Assembly: GCA_018466975.1 (NCBI GenBank)
Contig: CM031553.1
Location: 1,612,001 to 1,676,000 of the forward strand
Length of the DNA stretch: 64,000 nt
Direction: 5' to 3'
From: Sparassis latifolia
Taxonomy: Eukaryota > Basidiomycota > Agaricomycetes > Polyporales > Sparassidaceae
Part shown: piece after piece, positions 34,381 through 47,116 of the stretch
How positions within the stretch are numbered: the first letter of the stretch is position 1
Layout: each line of letters starts with the position of its first letter
The notes under the pieces: generated by a model
Seen by the model: the letters and a program-made list of their open reading frames with translations, nothing else
Databases searched by the model: none
Told to the model about the DNA's origin: nothing
Translations under genes and position numbers: made by a program

Positions 34381-36075
34381 ATGTTCGGCATGTTCTCGTT
34401 GCTGGACGCCATCCGGAAACCTCGATTGTCGCTCCAACTCGCTCAGATATTTGCACAAACTGTCCTAGAGCCTGTAAACCTGAATACTGGCGGCATTTAT
34501 GATTCTTCTGTAACACCTACTGATCTTCCCTGGAATACCTACAACTATTGCAACGCGCCTCATGTCAATTCCAAGCATTATTCTACACCCACGGAAGCGG
34601 AGGACGCGTCTCTAGTGTATCTGAACGTGGTCATGCGACATCACAAGGTACGCCGGCCCCGCGACGGACTGTCTCCGCTCACGAACACTGGCGAAGAGAA
34701 CGCCCGATAATCTCTACCCGAACGAAAACGAACTCAACTCTGTCCCATGGAACTGCTGGAACATGCGTCAATACAGCTACGGCGGGGGAACACCGCGCGT
34801 ATATCACGAGACAGAAAGCCCGCCCTGGCATCCGTTTCTTAGGCAGATATGGAATGGGACGTGCGACCAGGGTCAGCTCACACAGGAAGGGCTGGAAGAC
34901 GCGATTCGACACGGGCGAGACATCTGGTCTGTGTACGCGGACAGGCTACACTTTTTAGATAGCGTCAACGAGGACGACATCCTCTTCCGGACGTCTACAG
35001 AGACACGGACGTTCCAGGTGGTAGGTGGACTCTTGACGGGGATGGATGCCACCATGGCCGGAAAATCTTTCCCCGTCACCACCCAGCCGTCGCCTGTCAG
35101 TTCCAGAAGTTCCTTTACGGTCTTGACTTCTTATACACCGTCAGATAGATTCGATACCCCCTAAATACCCCTGCCCCCGAGCCAACAGCATCCGCGGTGC
35201 GTTCCAATCTGTACCCGCATGGACAGATCACTTCGCGCAGAACGCGGACCTGAAGACGCGTTTAGACGCTGTGCTGGGTACAGCTGGGCTTTCAAGCTGG
35301 TCCTCATGGTGTGCGCCGTCGCTGCGTTCCTGCGTCAGAACGGGTTCTAGCTTATCTTACGTCGTTCTTCATTTTGCCGCAAACAGATGACCATTACTTT
35401 GATACCTTCACGTCACGGACGTGCCACGGCCACCCACTCCCTTGTAATGCCAAGGGCGAGTGCGTGTCCGCAGAGGATGCCGCACGCGTCTTCGCTCTTG
35501 GGGATTTCGAGTACAAGTACGCTTCTTCTCCCCACCTTCTTTTCGTCTCCGTTGATCATACGCCCACAGCTACATATGGAACACCGCAGAAAACGCGACA
35601 ACGTATGGGCAATTGACTTTTGGTTAGTGTAATCGAGTCATCGTGCCTGCGACGGGCGCCGTTGAGGTCTGCTCCCACTGTAGGCGTGTTCATGCTGGAG
35701 CTCGCCCAGAACTTCGCGCGGTTCCGCGCGGGTGAGGAATCGCACAAGCTAATATTCTACGTCGGGCACGACGGCACGATGATCCGCTTCGCGTCGTTAC
35801 TTGGGCTCGGCAAGATTGGCCCCCTGCGCTGGCCCGCGCTTGGCTCCGAGATCGTTATGGAGGTGAGCTGTCCCTGCTCGCTGATGAGTGGGCGGTCTGT
35901 TGGTTAATGTTTACTTGTGCAGGTGTGGCGGACGGTGCTGGGGAACCTCTTCGTGCGCATCATGCATGAAGGGACGCCGGTGTCTGGAATGGAGTGGATT
36001 CCACTTGATAGTTTTATCGATGCATTAGAATTGCAGGTTACGGACAATTTGTTTGAGCTCTGCATGGACGTATAA
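34381..36075 (+). CDS. Histidine acid phosphatase (histidine phosphatase clan, branch 2)
   Basis: These enzymes remove phosphate through a phospho-histidine. Exons 34381-34647, 34697-35095, 35145-35310, 35387-35516, 35570-35622, 35684-35862 and 35923-36075 join in frame. The catalytic motif is RHHKRTPDN, split by intron 1 between Lys and Arg. Its third position is His rather than the textbook Gly of RHGxRxP, a form I recall from related fungal proteins. The second motif is YVGHDGTMIRF with the conserved HD pair. Five cysteine-containing loops (CNAP, CDQG, CPRAN, CHGHPLPC, CMDV) suggest an extracellular fold. No clean signal peptide follows 34381, so the true start may differ. Confidence 0.82.
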
Positions 36076-36800
36076 ATATTTTCGTGCCTGTACGCGAGCT
36101 ATTCAGGAATCATTCGATCACGTTATTGTGCTATTGAACAGGTTGGAGATGCAAGACCAGCAGCAGGCGCGGACGTGGTTAGTTGGGGTAATACAACGTT
36201 ATAGTAAGTTGGGCATGTCAAGAAGGGATTTGTTTAGTGCCGAACTCCTTCACTTCGTGCTCAGGAAACTTCCACTCATACCACCTGTTTTAAAAGGTGT
36301 CTGGGAAAAGGTATACGCATAATGCAACAGTTCAGTACGGATTGCTCTGTACTATATACAACTACAGGAAACACAGCTCTCGGAACCACGTCGTTGTAGG
36401 CTGTCATATAATAGTCGATAGCCGGCGGCTTGTACAGGGGCTATGTTGAAAGTGAAGGAAAAGCAAAAAGGCAAAGCAAAAAGGCAAAGCAAGCTTTAAA
36501 GGCAAAGTAGAGCAAAGTGTAAAGCAAAGTAGAGCAAAGTGTGGAAGCAAAGCAGAGCAAAGTGTGGAAGCAAAGCAAAACAAAGTGTGGAAGTAGAGCA
36601 AAGCGAAATCTGGGCGGAGTGACAGTAGGATATACGGGTAAGACTAGTGAGATTTGCAGTAGTCGTTAGAGCGCACAAACATCACCACTGACTGCCACTC
36701 TCCGTCGCGCATTCTTTTTGTTCATGAGCTGTGAGAGTCCTTGAGCACTATTCCATCGCTGTTCATCGATCTCCAACTCTTCGCGTGTAACCACAATATC
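36076..36800. other. Intergenic with simple repeats
   Basis: No gene recognised. The central part is the AAAGCAAAG-rich repeat listed separately. Confidence 0.4.
36460..36605. repeat. Purine-rich tandem repeat (GCAAAG/AGCAAAGTGTGGAA)
   Basis: Units AAAAGGCAAAGC, then AGTAGAGCAAAGTGT and GGAAGCAAAGCA recur with changes over about 145 bp. One strand is almost all purine. The open frame on the reverse strand is composed only of these units and is not credible as a gene. Confidence 0.8.
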
Positions 36801-36822
36801 TTTAGCTCTCCCTCTCCCTAGA

Positions 36823-36900
36823 TCTTCTTCGCAATTTCGGTCTTCTTCGCAATTTCGGTCTTTCTCGCAACTTCGGTCTTCTTCGCAATTTCGGTCTTCA
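36823..36900. repeat. 18-bp tandem repeat, about four units
   Basis: The unit CTTCTTCGCAATTTCGGT recurs with few changes. Because 18 is a multiple of three, the minus-strand frame stays open and encodes repeated AKKTEI or ARKTEV. Confidence 0.85.
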
Positions 36901-37390
36901 CAATTTTCTCGGCGTCGTCGCTTGGTCGTCGCATGACCCCGCGCGAGCGCGCCTCGAGTCTGCGCTCATCGCTCGGAACGACAATCTTGAGGGTTGAATG
37001 TACTTCTGGCCTGTATACAGAGTTGGTATCTTTACCTCCCACAGGTTTTATCCAAACGGTGTTTTGTACTCACTCTGAATCAATAACAGTGCAACGACGC
37101 ACAACCGGACGAGCTGCCACCGCGCGAGAAGCCTGATCATAACGCATGAAATTCTGTACAACCGTACATATCATTGACGTGATATGATACTAACCTTCAG
37201 AAACCTCCTTGGTCTCCAGACTGAGACGTAATTCCTTGAGAACGCCTCCAACTTTCGACACCAGTCGCCCGCCCGCTTCGCAATCTGGCTGCGTTTCCAC
37301 ATGCATTGATAAACAGCTTAATAAATTGGCACTTGATGTGGCACATAGCCAGGCATAAACAGCTGAAGGAATCAACGAAGCTGCCAAGGA
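36826..37390 (-). CDS. Possible small lysine-rich protein, unrecognised
   Basis: Two minus-strand frames could form a gene: 37387-37195 (VETQPDCEAGGRLVSKVGGV and an alternating charged end) and 37042-36826, which ends in hexapeptide repeats of the type AKKTEI. A GT...AG pair (37194 to about 37133) could join the first to a middle exon. I recognise no family. No strong ATG is present at the 5' end. It may also be non-coding, with the repeat creating an open frame by chance. Confidence 0.3.
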
Positions 37391-37601
37391 AGTGAGCTGC
37401 AGTCTAGAGGCGAATTTTGTGGGTGCAAGAACTCATCATGAGTGCACTCGCAGCGCCATGAGTATACCTCTTGCCTGAGAATCGGGGACAGCACATTGAT
37501 GACGTCCTGCCAGTCGTGGATAACTCACAGCAGCACAAGAACGATACAACAGATGAGGCCTTTGTTCAATTCCGGGCCCCAGACAGTAAGAAACACACAA
37601 G

Positions 37602-40600
37602 CTAGTCATACCACCTCTCCCGCAGCCGCTTTCTGCTGACCATCGGTTTCGCGACGATGATTGCCAACGCTAAACCGCCGACGGTGAAAACGAGCTGGGC
37701 CTTGTTGAAGTTTTCGCTCAGCACGTCGAAGGTACTCGAGGGCGCAACACGAGTGAAGAATAGGTCAAGCCCGTAAGCAAACACTAACGACGTCGACTCC
37801 AGCAGCGCAGGAGATGTGATGATGCGCTTCGTTTGTGCAACCTGTGGTGGCGTCAGAGCCACGGTGAGCATGCCATGAAACAGGAGAGACACACCTCATA
37901 GTTGTGGGACAGAACACGTTTTGGATCGTCGGGAATGAGCGGTTCGTACTGGGTCAGCCATTCTTCCATCTCCTGATTGGTGGGCTTTTGTTTAGGTCTG
38001 CGGGGGTCTAGGAAACGCCGAGGGAAGGACTGGATCTGGTGGTTTTCGTTCGCGACTATCAACACAGACACATCAGTCAAACATCAGTATGACATGTTGC
38101 AACTATCACGAATGCAACACACCAATAATATCCTTCATAGATATACCGTATGACGTAGATGTGGCAGATATAGTAGTGATGCCCCGCGGCAATACGTACG
38201 ATTGTTCAAAGATAGTGACATCGGCACTCTCATCAGAAAACGAGGAAGCATCGGAACTGCGGAACCTGAATGAGAAGCGGGGTGTCGTCTGGCAAAATAC
38301 AAGACATACCTCCGTCTCTTATCATCAACGCCAGACCCTTCGTAGAGCTCTACAGAGACGATGCGGTGGCTCTTGGCCTGATCCACACCAAGCTCCACAT
38401 CATAGTAGTCATATACAAGCCAGTTTTCAGTGAGCGCCACGTGAATGTCGCAGGAATCGTCCATCGCGGGCAGAGTGGCATGATAGATAATTGTTCCCTT
38501 GGCGCCGTCAACGAGGTAGACCGAGCATGTGGAAGCTGAAGGCGGTGAAGACGATCCAGTCACGACAGCGACAAGATTCGGGTTTAGGTACTTGTATAAT
38601 GTAGTGCGGTTGCCCAAGACTTTGCCCAGCGATGCCACGGGTTCGTGCGGTTTCGGTGTTATTGAGTAGATGACCTCCGAAGGAGGGAGGGATAAAGTCC
38701 ATGTCGGGTATGCAACATCTCTACCCATGAGTTCTTCCACTGAGGAGATCTGGTGGCCAGTAAGACGCTGGGATCCACGAGGACCAGTGCGAAGCACGAA
38801 GTACAACGACGGTAACGCTTTCTTGTAAACCTCAGTCGACTCCGATGTGTCAGGATATAGGTGAACCTGGTAATTTTGGTCACAAGTCAATACGAAGTGT
38901 GGGGGATATGAAAATCAGCCCAACTCACTTGCACAAACTCGTCCAATAAAACAACGATCTTGCTGTTACCACTGCGTAACAGATACGCCTCTACCAGAGG
39001 TCCTGCGATGACGTCCAGGCCCTGAAGAAGCGCTCCAGCTGGTGACACTCCTCTGACATCCGCGCCAGTCAGCGCGTCAATATGAAAGAGCACCGTGTCC
39101 ACGAGGGTCTGGAGAAATCGTCACGTGTCAAGAGCGAACTAATGTCGAATGAGACAAACGTACATTGCTAGCTCTGCGTTGAGTGATCAGAACAACCTGA
39201 GGAGAGTCGCCATCGCTGACAGTGCGCGTGACGAACAGCTTCACAGGTAGGATCTGCCCACCCACTTCCGCCGCCCATCCAAGGCCGAACACGCGACTCC
39301 ACACGATCTCACCATTGGCAGAATCAATGCCATAGACCTTGCCATATGGAGTGGCGACAACGATGATCTTCCGGAGTCCAAACGTATCGCGAGAAAGCGG
39401 CTCAGATGCGTTCGTAGGCGAAGCGACGGAGGACGAAACAGATGCGTAGGATCCTGTCACGAAGCGTTTCACAAAGTTGATCGCGTATTGCGGAAAATCC
39501 TACACATCCGGTAAGCAAAGCACCACCTGGAAGACTGGATGCTTGGTACCTGCGCTTCTGAGGTCTGCCTTACAAGCCTTGCCATGAATGTCTCCTCCTC
39601 TTCCCTGCCAAGCGCAGCGATGATCTTTCTTTCGGGCAACTCCACAAATTCAGCGACCCTTATATCCGATAGTGCTTCCTCGCGGGTCCAGTGTAGCTGA
39701 TCTTGCCGCCACAGCTGTACCGCACCAGTGCTGGTGGTTAGGACCAAGCGCGAGATGACTTTAAACTCTTCTGGATTCGCAGCATCGAGAGCGACCTAAG
39801 TGAATGTGTCAATACAGTCACAGCATTGTAACGGGAACGCGGAACCTACGTGAGTCATAACGCCATGGACACTGGTCTCAAAGGGAAATGTGAAGCTTGT
39901 GCTGAATCCCTTGCCATCGGCTAGGTGTGCTGCGAAAACATGCGCGGTCGCTTTCTAAACTGTTGAATGAGCGGCGAGAGTATAATACAGAATGGACTGT
40001 TACCTTGAAAACATGAGACCAATACACGCGAGCGATGTATGGCCAGCCATCTTTATCCAAGCCGCCCACGTAATGAGATTCTGCGTATTGGTTTGAGGAA
40101 GCCTGCAAAATGGCAGGTCAGATAAGGGTAAGAGCTAATCGGATAACTGACAGAATCCCTGAACTCCCAAACAGCTTTCAAGCCGTCTTCCGTCAGCTTG
40201 AAAATATGTGCCGCGCCATCGTCTTTGAGTGCGACAAATTGCCCATGTTCAGACAGTCCTACGTCAACCACTCGCTTGTATACTGCACCCTTGCTGGTCG
40301 ATGATGTCTCCTTGAGTTCTGGAGTCAACTTCAATACTCTGATGGAGCCATCTTCGAACCAGATAGCATGCGGTGCTAGCTCTGACTGTCCAGCAGTGCT
40401 CAACACCAAAAAGTCTACGAGGCCGTCCTTTATGCTTGATGGGATGCTCATGGATTCAAGCAGCTCGCCCGTGGACGAGGAAAGTGTTGTAACGTGCAGA
40501 GTATACGATGCGAACGATTTCGCCAGACCGGCCACATACGTCACTGAGGGGGTCGCGATGATCTTGGAATAGACTACAAGAGATCTAAAACAGTCGTTTT

Positions 40601-41303
40601 GTGAGACATAAGGCGGTAAAGTGGCCATTGGCACTCACGCCTCATCCGGAGATGCCCAACACCACTTGAGTTCTCCGGTCTTGCTATCCACGCGTCGGAG
40701 GATATGTCCGTTTGAAAGTACGAATACGTCGTCTTTCTCAAATGCTATTGCGCTACCCAACGTCTCCGGCTCAAACAAACGGCCTGCATCTGGCCGATGT
40801 AACCGCTTCTCAACACGCAAATCGCCGGTCAGCGCGTCGAATAATCGTAAGGTCGCACCGCCAGAGCCGGAGACGGCAGCCGCAACTACAGGACGTCTGT
40901 AAAATTCATTGCGAAATCATAGCTGACAGTTGACTCACCATCCTGATGTGCTTTCAACCCAATAACATGCTCATCTTGGTCAAAAAGGTATCTCCACGCT
41001 GCACTTGAGCGTGTTCGTCGTTCAATTGCTTACAGCGCATACTAAGGGACTGCACACACCTAGAGAGCCGTCTACCGGACTTATAGCAGCAAGCACATTT
41101 TTTTCAGTAGCAGTCAGGACAAGACTCTGTGTCGACTCGTTGAATCCGCCTATTCTGTGGAACACGGGCGCAGTCGAAATAGCACCTATCCGTGGAACGC
41201 CAGCGAAAGATTTGTACCAGTCCACCACGCCAACTTCAGACGCATGAAGTGCCCATACACTGGAGATGCATGATGCAGCGAGCCAGAGCGACAGGAATCG
41301 CAT
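37602..41303 (-). CDS. EMC1: ER membrane protein complex subunit 1 (EMC1)
   Basis: EMC1 is the large lumenal beta-propeller subunit of the ER insertase that places tail-anchored and multi-pass proteins. The start MRFLSLWLAASCISSVWA is a signal peptide. A PQQ/propeller-like body follows (GVVDWYKSFAGVPRIGAIS, KTGELKWCWAS, GRTTLYKYLNPNL). The DUF1620 C-terminus contains FPRRFLDPRRPKQKPT, EWLTQYEPLIPDDPKRVLSH and YGLDLFFTRVAPSSTFDVL. A single membrane helix (FTVGGLALAIIVAKPM) and a basic tail ending RERWYD close the protein. About nine or ten short introns are inferred; the ends are certain. Stop is TAG. It is divergent from the EF-hand/ZZ gene with about 1.1 kb between. Confidence 0.92.
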
Positions 41304-42449
41304 GAAGAAAGTGATCGAGCGTCGACGGACGTGTTCGCAGGTCGCGGTCACTAGTACTGCAGGAGGATCGCGGCACAGTAACTGTGCTACAAAGGTTTGT
41401 AGTACTTGGTAATGGATCTAAGACTGATCAGGTCCCGTAAAGGAGCGAATCAGAGGCCCGGATTCAGGCGCTATTTTCCTTTTCAACCAAGGTCTCCTCA
41501 ATTGCGTTCAAGTTCACACTCCGAAAGCAAAGCTACTGACTACTACTAATTGAGCATTTACATAATAATCTGCTAACTGTACCTACTCAGGCTAGTGCCT
41601 AGTCTCGGAACCAGCCGTTCTGACCTTCGACCCTTTTTGGGAATTGAGGTGGAAGGGTTGTCAGAACGTCTGGTGAAAATTGTATAGAGGGGGGGGGGGG
41701 TATGTAACGCTCTCCTGGCTGTAGCTTCCGCACAGCGCGTGTCACGCTGGTTATCCCATGTTTACCTGCACATCTCCTGCCTGATAAATATTGTTCATGT
41801 ATGCAACCATATATGCCCCCAAACCCTATTCTAGGCATCGGTAACCCGTGAATGTGCCGCGCTCAGGTTCGGATGTTTCGAGTTTTGGCTGAGGTCACGC
41901 CCGTGTGACATACCCCCCCCCTCACCAGACGTTCTCGGGAGCGACCCAACATCTTTAACGCCCAATTTGGTAACCGCCAGGTTGCTCACGTGAACGTCTA
42001 GTTACGAGACTAGCTAGTGCCGCTTGTCTGTCTTCTCCCACCATTATCTCAAACTGGGGGTGCCGTTGAGAGCTGTCGACACGGTAAGTGCGCTACGATC
42101 TGCTCGACGTCAATCTAATTCCGGAGCTTGCTCACATATTACGCAGGCCGAGTGCTCGTCTCTATGGGCGTAAGAGTACAAGGTTGTTGTACCGGACGCG
42201 TCGCTATGCTACATTGCAATAAACTTTCTCAGCCAATTGTGCTGTATATGGCTGAACTTAATTGTCTTGACACGACTGTCCTCGACGCCCACACCGTCAA
42301 ATATTTGCACCCATGGACCCAGAAGTATATAGTAGATCCGGCAAATATGTGTTCTCCCACTCGTCGTTGGATACTGAACTTTCCCAGCGTAAACTCACTG
42401 TATACGAACTATGACTATACTCTCAACCCTGACCTCTGTGAAGAAGCCG
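41304..42449. other. Divergent intergenic region with inverted repeat
   Basis: No gene recognised between EMC1 and the EF-hand/ZZ gene. It holds an inverted repeat with G and C runs (41663-41935) and a motif related to CCAGACGTTCT at 41611. Confidence 0.45.
41663..41935. repeat. Inverted repeat with poly-G/poly-C arms
   Basis: Left arm AGAACGTCTGGTGA (41663-41676) is followed within 12 bp by twelve G (41689-41700) and TATGT. The right arm is ACATA, nine C (41913-41921) and TCACCAGACGTTCT (41922-41935), its reverse complement apart from the 12-bp insertion and run length. A third copy, CCAGCCGTTCTGAC at 41611, can pair with the left arm. Confidence 0.8.
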
Positions 42450-45400
42450 ATGAAACGTTTATTCAAGAGGCGCAAACCGAAAGGAATACCCGGTGAACTT
42501 GTCTCCGTCCGGCAGAATACCGAAGAAATGCGCTCCGGGACCAGTGCTGGAAGGGTTCGTGTTGTCTTCGATACGTCTATATTTCTCTCTCTTACCATCA
42601 ATGCAGACTACAACAAATTCGGTTATGGTCACCGCCGTAGCTGCGCCGGTCATAGAGATTTGCAGAGACATCCTCGCAGACACCACTGTGCAGGCTACTG
42701 TGACGAAGGACGTGGAGAACCTCGCAAACGACATCCCTATTCTTCTACAGGCACTGGACGAAGTCGCCAAAGTCCATCCCTTCATTGCAGGTAATACCAC
42801 ACTGGACTTCCAGACATTCTCAACATTTGACATCGAATGTAGTGGCGGTCATTGCATTTAAAGTGGCCTATAATCTCGAAATGACCCGCCGACAGAACAA
42901 TGCGAAGATTGAAGCATTGTTTGTCGAGATGACGGATATGATGAAGGTATTAAGGGAGTGAGTGACAGTTGGCGAGGCACTACTATCCACTCATGCCATC
43001 ATTAGTCTGAAGTCTATCAACGATGTGGAATCGCCCGGTCCAGATGGCATCAGTGTAAAGGACAGGTTGCAGGACCTTATAGAGAAGACGGCAGATGACA
43101 TTAAAGGATGCGCGAACGCGTGCGACACATACGCCAAAATGCACATCATCGTCAAAGTGGTCAAATCATCCCTGTGGCAAAATACCCTTACTGGTTTCGT
43201 ACAGCTGTTTGCACAGCGTCGCGCGGAATTTATCTTCGCACTATCCATACACACAAGTGTGGGTGTCCATCAGGCCAATCAGAAGCTGGAGGATGTGGAC
43301 GACATTGCTCACCGAATTGATGAAAGGTTCGTTGGATCCTGTATTATTTCTGATATTGCCTGCTGATCTAGAAAAGAACTCGGCTTCTGCTGGATTACTT
43401 CCAAGTCTGGAATACCCCTCGGGAAGAGAAGATAAACAAAGCCTTTATGCAGATGGGATCACCGGAGCTGATCTTGGACAGTACACACTACATCGAAGAA
43501 TTGCTCGTGTTGGCTCATGACTCCGATGAAGATATCACCTTTCGTCCTTCCGGATCAGAACGCGGTATGCAGAAATCGATGGAACAAATTAAACAAGAGC
43601 TTCGTGATGCGCCTGATGTTGCCATCAAGAACAACCTTTCAAGTTTTGAAGGAAAGTTCGATTTACAGCGGAGGCAGATCGTCGACCAACTATCGCAAGT
43701 CATGCACAGAGAGGGCGACAGGATCATCAGCGAAGTCACGGCGGGACCACAAGAAAAGATTAAAGATCCAGTTCGTCTCATTTTGTGAACTTGATTTATT
43801 GCTGCTGAACTCTCCGCGTATGCAGGATCTGTACGCTATCTGGCTTGAGATGGTCAGTTTCTCCTCTTTTCTACTTTTGCGCTTACTGAGTTGAATGTGG
43901 TAGCGGTGGCGAGGGAGTGTCGAAGCTCGACAGTTGGTGCACGCCATCAAAGAACATTACCGCGACGCGACAGAGAAAAATGAGAATTCAAAAGATCGGT
44001 GGGCTCTGGAATGGATCAACCGTATTGGCCTTCAGCCCATCGTCGAAGCCTTCGACGACGACGCTTCCGGTTACGTGACAGTTTCGGAAGCGAATGACCT
44101 CATGGCGTCTCGACCAGCGGGATGGAGGTATGTTCGCTGTCTGCCCACTCTTACAGTACGAACTGACTGTATGTGTAGTCTGCTTCACTGGCTGGCGTAT
44201 TGGGCTGTTGGTACTACCATAATCTTTGTGATCTACGTGATGACGCTGATCTGCTTGCACAGGATGGCGCCTCGCGGCATCGGCATATAAGACCCAAATC
44301 GACGAGTTATTCTCGAAAATGTTCTCACTACGGCCGCACATTCACCCCGCCAACCGGTTCGCAGTAGAGTCATATCTCAACTCCGTATGGGCGAACGTCG
44401 CCAAATTAACGTCGTCGTTGCAGTCATGCACGGCGGCCGAGTCTCTGCAAGCACGGTTCCGGAATTATTGGGAAGCGGAGGATCAGCGGATTCGGCGGAA
44501 CCTGGAGGACGTGCGGTATCGTCTCGAGGATATGAGCACTGTTACTCTAGTGGCGGGCAAGGGCAGGATCGAGAAGGTAAGTAGGACGCTATGTGGATGC
44601 TATTGACCTGCTGATCGCATGCTCGCAGTATGTGTTTCCAATGTACTTCCTTCTGCTGAAACGCCACTATGAGATACTGCGTCTTGCTCGGACGCACATA
44701 CTGCACAACAATGAGTTGTGGGTCGCTACTGACAGTCTCCTGTGGCTCAATGATGCCGTCGAAAGTCGTTATAAGCGTGTACGAGGTAATTATTTGCCTT
44801 GAGCCCGTGACGTCGTGGGAAACTGATCAAGTGTCAGATGTTTTCGTGGAGCGGGAGCTAGACGTGGAAAGGAAATTTGCTATGTTTGCCTGTGGATTGG
44901 TAAGTTCCACACCGATGGGGTGTGCCACTCTGAACCAAGAATCGTCGCAGTTCCGCATGCGCTACAAAGCAGAGCAAGAGCCCAATAAGGATTTGTGGGC
45001 GAAATCTAGATTTCCCGAGTACACATATGATGACAGTGTCGAAGCTCAGAACGTCGTGCCAGAGGAAGTTCTGTATTATCCGGTCGAAAGCGACCAAACT
45101 TTCGTCGGCAGCGCTTACGATGACCCGACTGAGCCCGAAACCGCAGAAGACCAAAATGCCGAGGAGCCCGTGAAGAGCATGTTCGTGTTTGGATGTTTTA
45201 TACTCACTACGTCGACAGACTAACCCATGTCGCAGAATTGGAGTGTGGAACGTGTTCACGGGTTTTGGCGATCACATCTACCCGCATCGCCCCATGGTCT
45301 CCGTGCATATCCACGCGTCAGACTATGGGGCATTAAATTTCGAAGGGGCCGGCACGAACTACGAGCCCACACCATTCACGCTGACAGGCGAATGTCTCCC

Positions 45401-46845
45401 ACCGTCCGAGAAGCAACAAGCGGTGGGCGAGGTGCCCGTGAAGTTCACAATGAGGTACTCCGCACGGATAGACACGCAGTACCTCGAGGGCGTCCTGCAA
45501 GCGGGAGGGACGATGATGACGGGGCGCTGGCGCTACAAAGGCGACAAGGACATTGAGTGGGGTGGCGACTTTATCTTCAGCAGGATGCCAGCAGATGTGC
45601 TGTGTTGTCGGCCGGCGCTGACCGAGTTCCGCGCAAACAGGCCGCGCGCTCTGTGGAAGTTCGCGGTGACTGCTGTGCTCGACCAGGTCCGCCGGCAGCT
45701 GTTCTCGTGGTCGCACATCAAGGCGCGCCGCGACGTGCGCAAGCGCTTCATCGAGCTGTACATCCGCTACCTGAAGTTGTTTGGCCCACCGATCAAGGAC
45801 GACTTCCCGGAGCTCGTGAGGATCACCCGACTGATCACTACTAGGGATGTGCGGCTGTATCAGTCCATCCGTGTATACCAGCTGAGAACCACGCCTATTC
45901 ACTTGTTCGTCTTTTTCTTTCCCTTAGTCTAATCACAAGCTCACACTCATTATAGCAACTCGCACTGTGCGAAGTGCAAGGGACAAATTGGGGGCGCACG
46001 ACTCATATGTTTAGACTGCGCCAACCCCGACAAGCCGCTGAACCTGTGCGGCGACACAGACTGTGCGCACGCGAAAGTTGCGCGATCGGACCTGTCGTTC
46101 CCCACCTCCCGGGGCACGCAATGCTCAAGACTCGGCGAGTGATCCATACCCGCGACTTCAGCAGGGTTATGTCTCATGCGCGTAGAACGTTCAAGGACGC
46201 AGAGAGGATCCTCCAGAATTGTGACGGTCTGCACAAGAGTCAGACCGCTGGGAGCACCCCGACCGACTCCCCTCCGACGGTGGTGGTATGGTGTCAAATC
46301 TGCAAGAAGAACGTACCGGCGACGGTGCCATTCTGGCTCTGCATAACATGCTCTGGTAAATTCTTGTCTATCCTCTGGCGCTCGAGCTCACGTGCGTTCT
46401 TAAGAGAGAGTTTCCGGAAGCTACAAGTTCGTATGCATGAAGTGTGAAAACACAAGGAAAAATTCAGTTGTCGATGCGAAGACCTCATCTCCGAAGGATC
46501 ACTCACGCGGACGACGGCGCTATCGACGAAACAACTGAGATGGCGGACACCGAGGACAGCAACGCCAATGCAAACTCCGACGTGGTAGGTAAAACTGGTA
46601 GTTCCGTTAACGCTGTACCACCACACGACGACACGCACATACTCGCCAGGCTCAAGTACGATCCAGTACCCAAGCCTTTGCCCGTCGAGAAGAGGCTGGA
46701 GCTGCTGGAGGACAGGATGATCGTGCTGGAGGACAAAATCACAAAAACCATGGACCTGAGCACCACTATTAACAGCCACCTGTCGCAGATGGCACGTATG
46801 CAGCAACTAAGGGCCTTACAGTCCGCTAGCTCCAGGCGAGTGTAA
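42450..46845 (+). CDS. Large EF-hand and ZZ-type zinc-finger protein with helical N-terminus
   Basis: A many-exon gene of a family I associate with Agaricomycetes. The first exon is basic (MKRLFKRRKPKGIPG). The next 250 codons are helical (VTAVAAPVIEICRDIL, IPILLQALDEVAKVHPF, GCANACDTYAKMHIIVKVV, FIFALSIHTSVGV). They resemble the N-terminal helical bundles of fungal NLR/STAND proteins, but no NACHT motif follows. Next comes a single EF-hand loop, DDDASGYVTVSE (44054-44089), and a Trp-rich middle part (NVFTGFGDHIYPHRP, GTMMTGRWRYKGDKDIEWGG). Two Cys-rich ZZ-like fingers (HCAKCKGQIGGARLICLDC; WCQICKKNVPATVPFWLCITC) precede a coiled-coil end. The frame changes near 46500, through an intron or an indel. 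Function unknown; calcium-regulated signalling is a guess. Confidence 0.7.
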
Positions 46846-47116
46846 ACGTCCAAGCTAGACGGCTGTACGATGCCCAAGTCAGATCAAGCTGCTGTTTCGG
46901 ACGTTTCAGTCTGTGCCTATATAACTGGAAGGACGGCGCTAGCATATATAGGATGAGCTCACAAGGGTTCGTTCGCCCACAACTACGTGAAGGGTCGCAA
47001 CTCCGTGGGTATGCCCGTCAATTAGAAAACAAATACCAAAAACCCAATGTCCGTTCAGAAATATACGTTAGATATATACCTATGTAGCACACTGTCATCA
47101 CCACCCGCCTGTGCCT

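Noticed and set aside
36404..36678. Minus-strand frames rich in Leu/Phe/Cys, membrane-like
   Set aside because: Produced entirely by the AAAGCAAAG simple repeat.
45333..45902. 189-codon minus-strand frame
   Set aside because: Antisense to a conserved exon of the EF-hand/ZZ gene.
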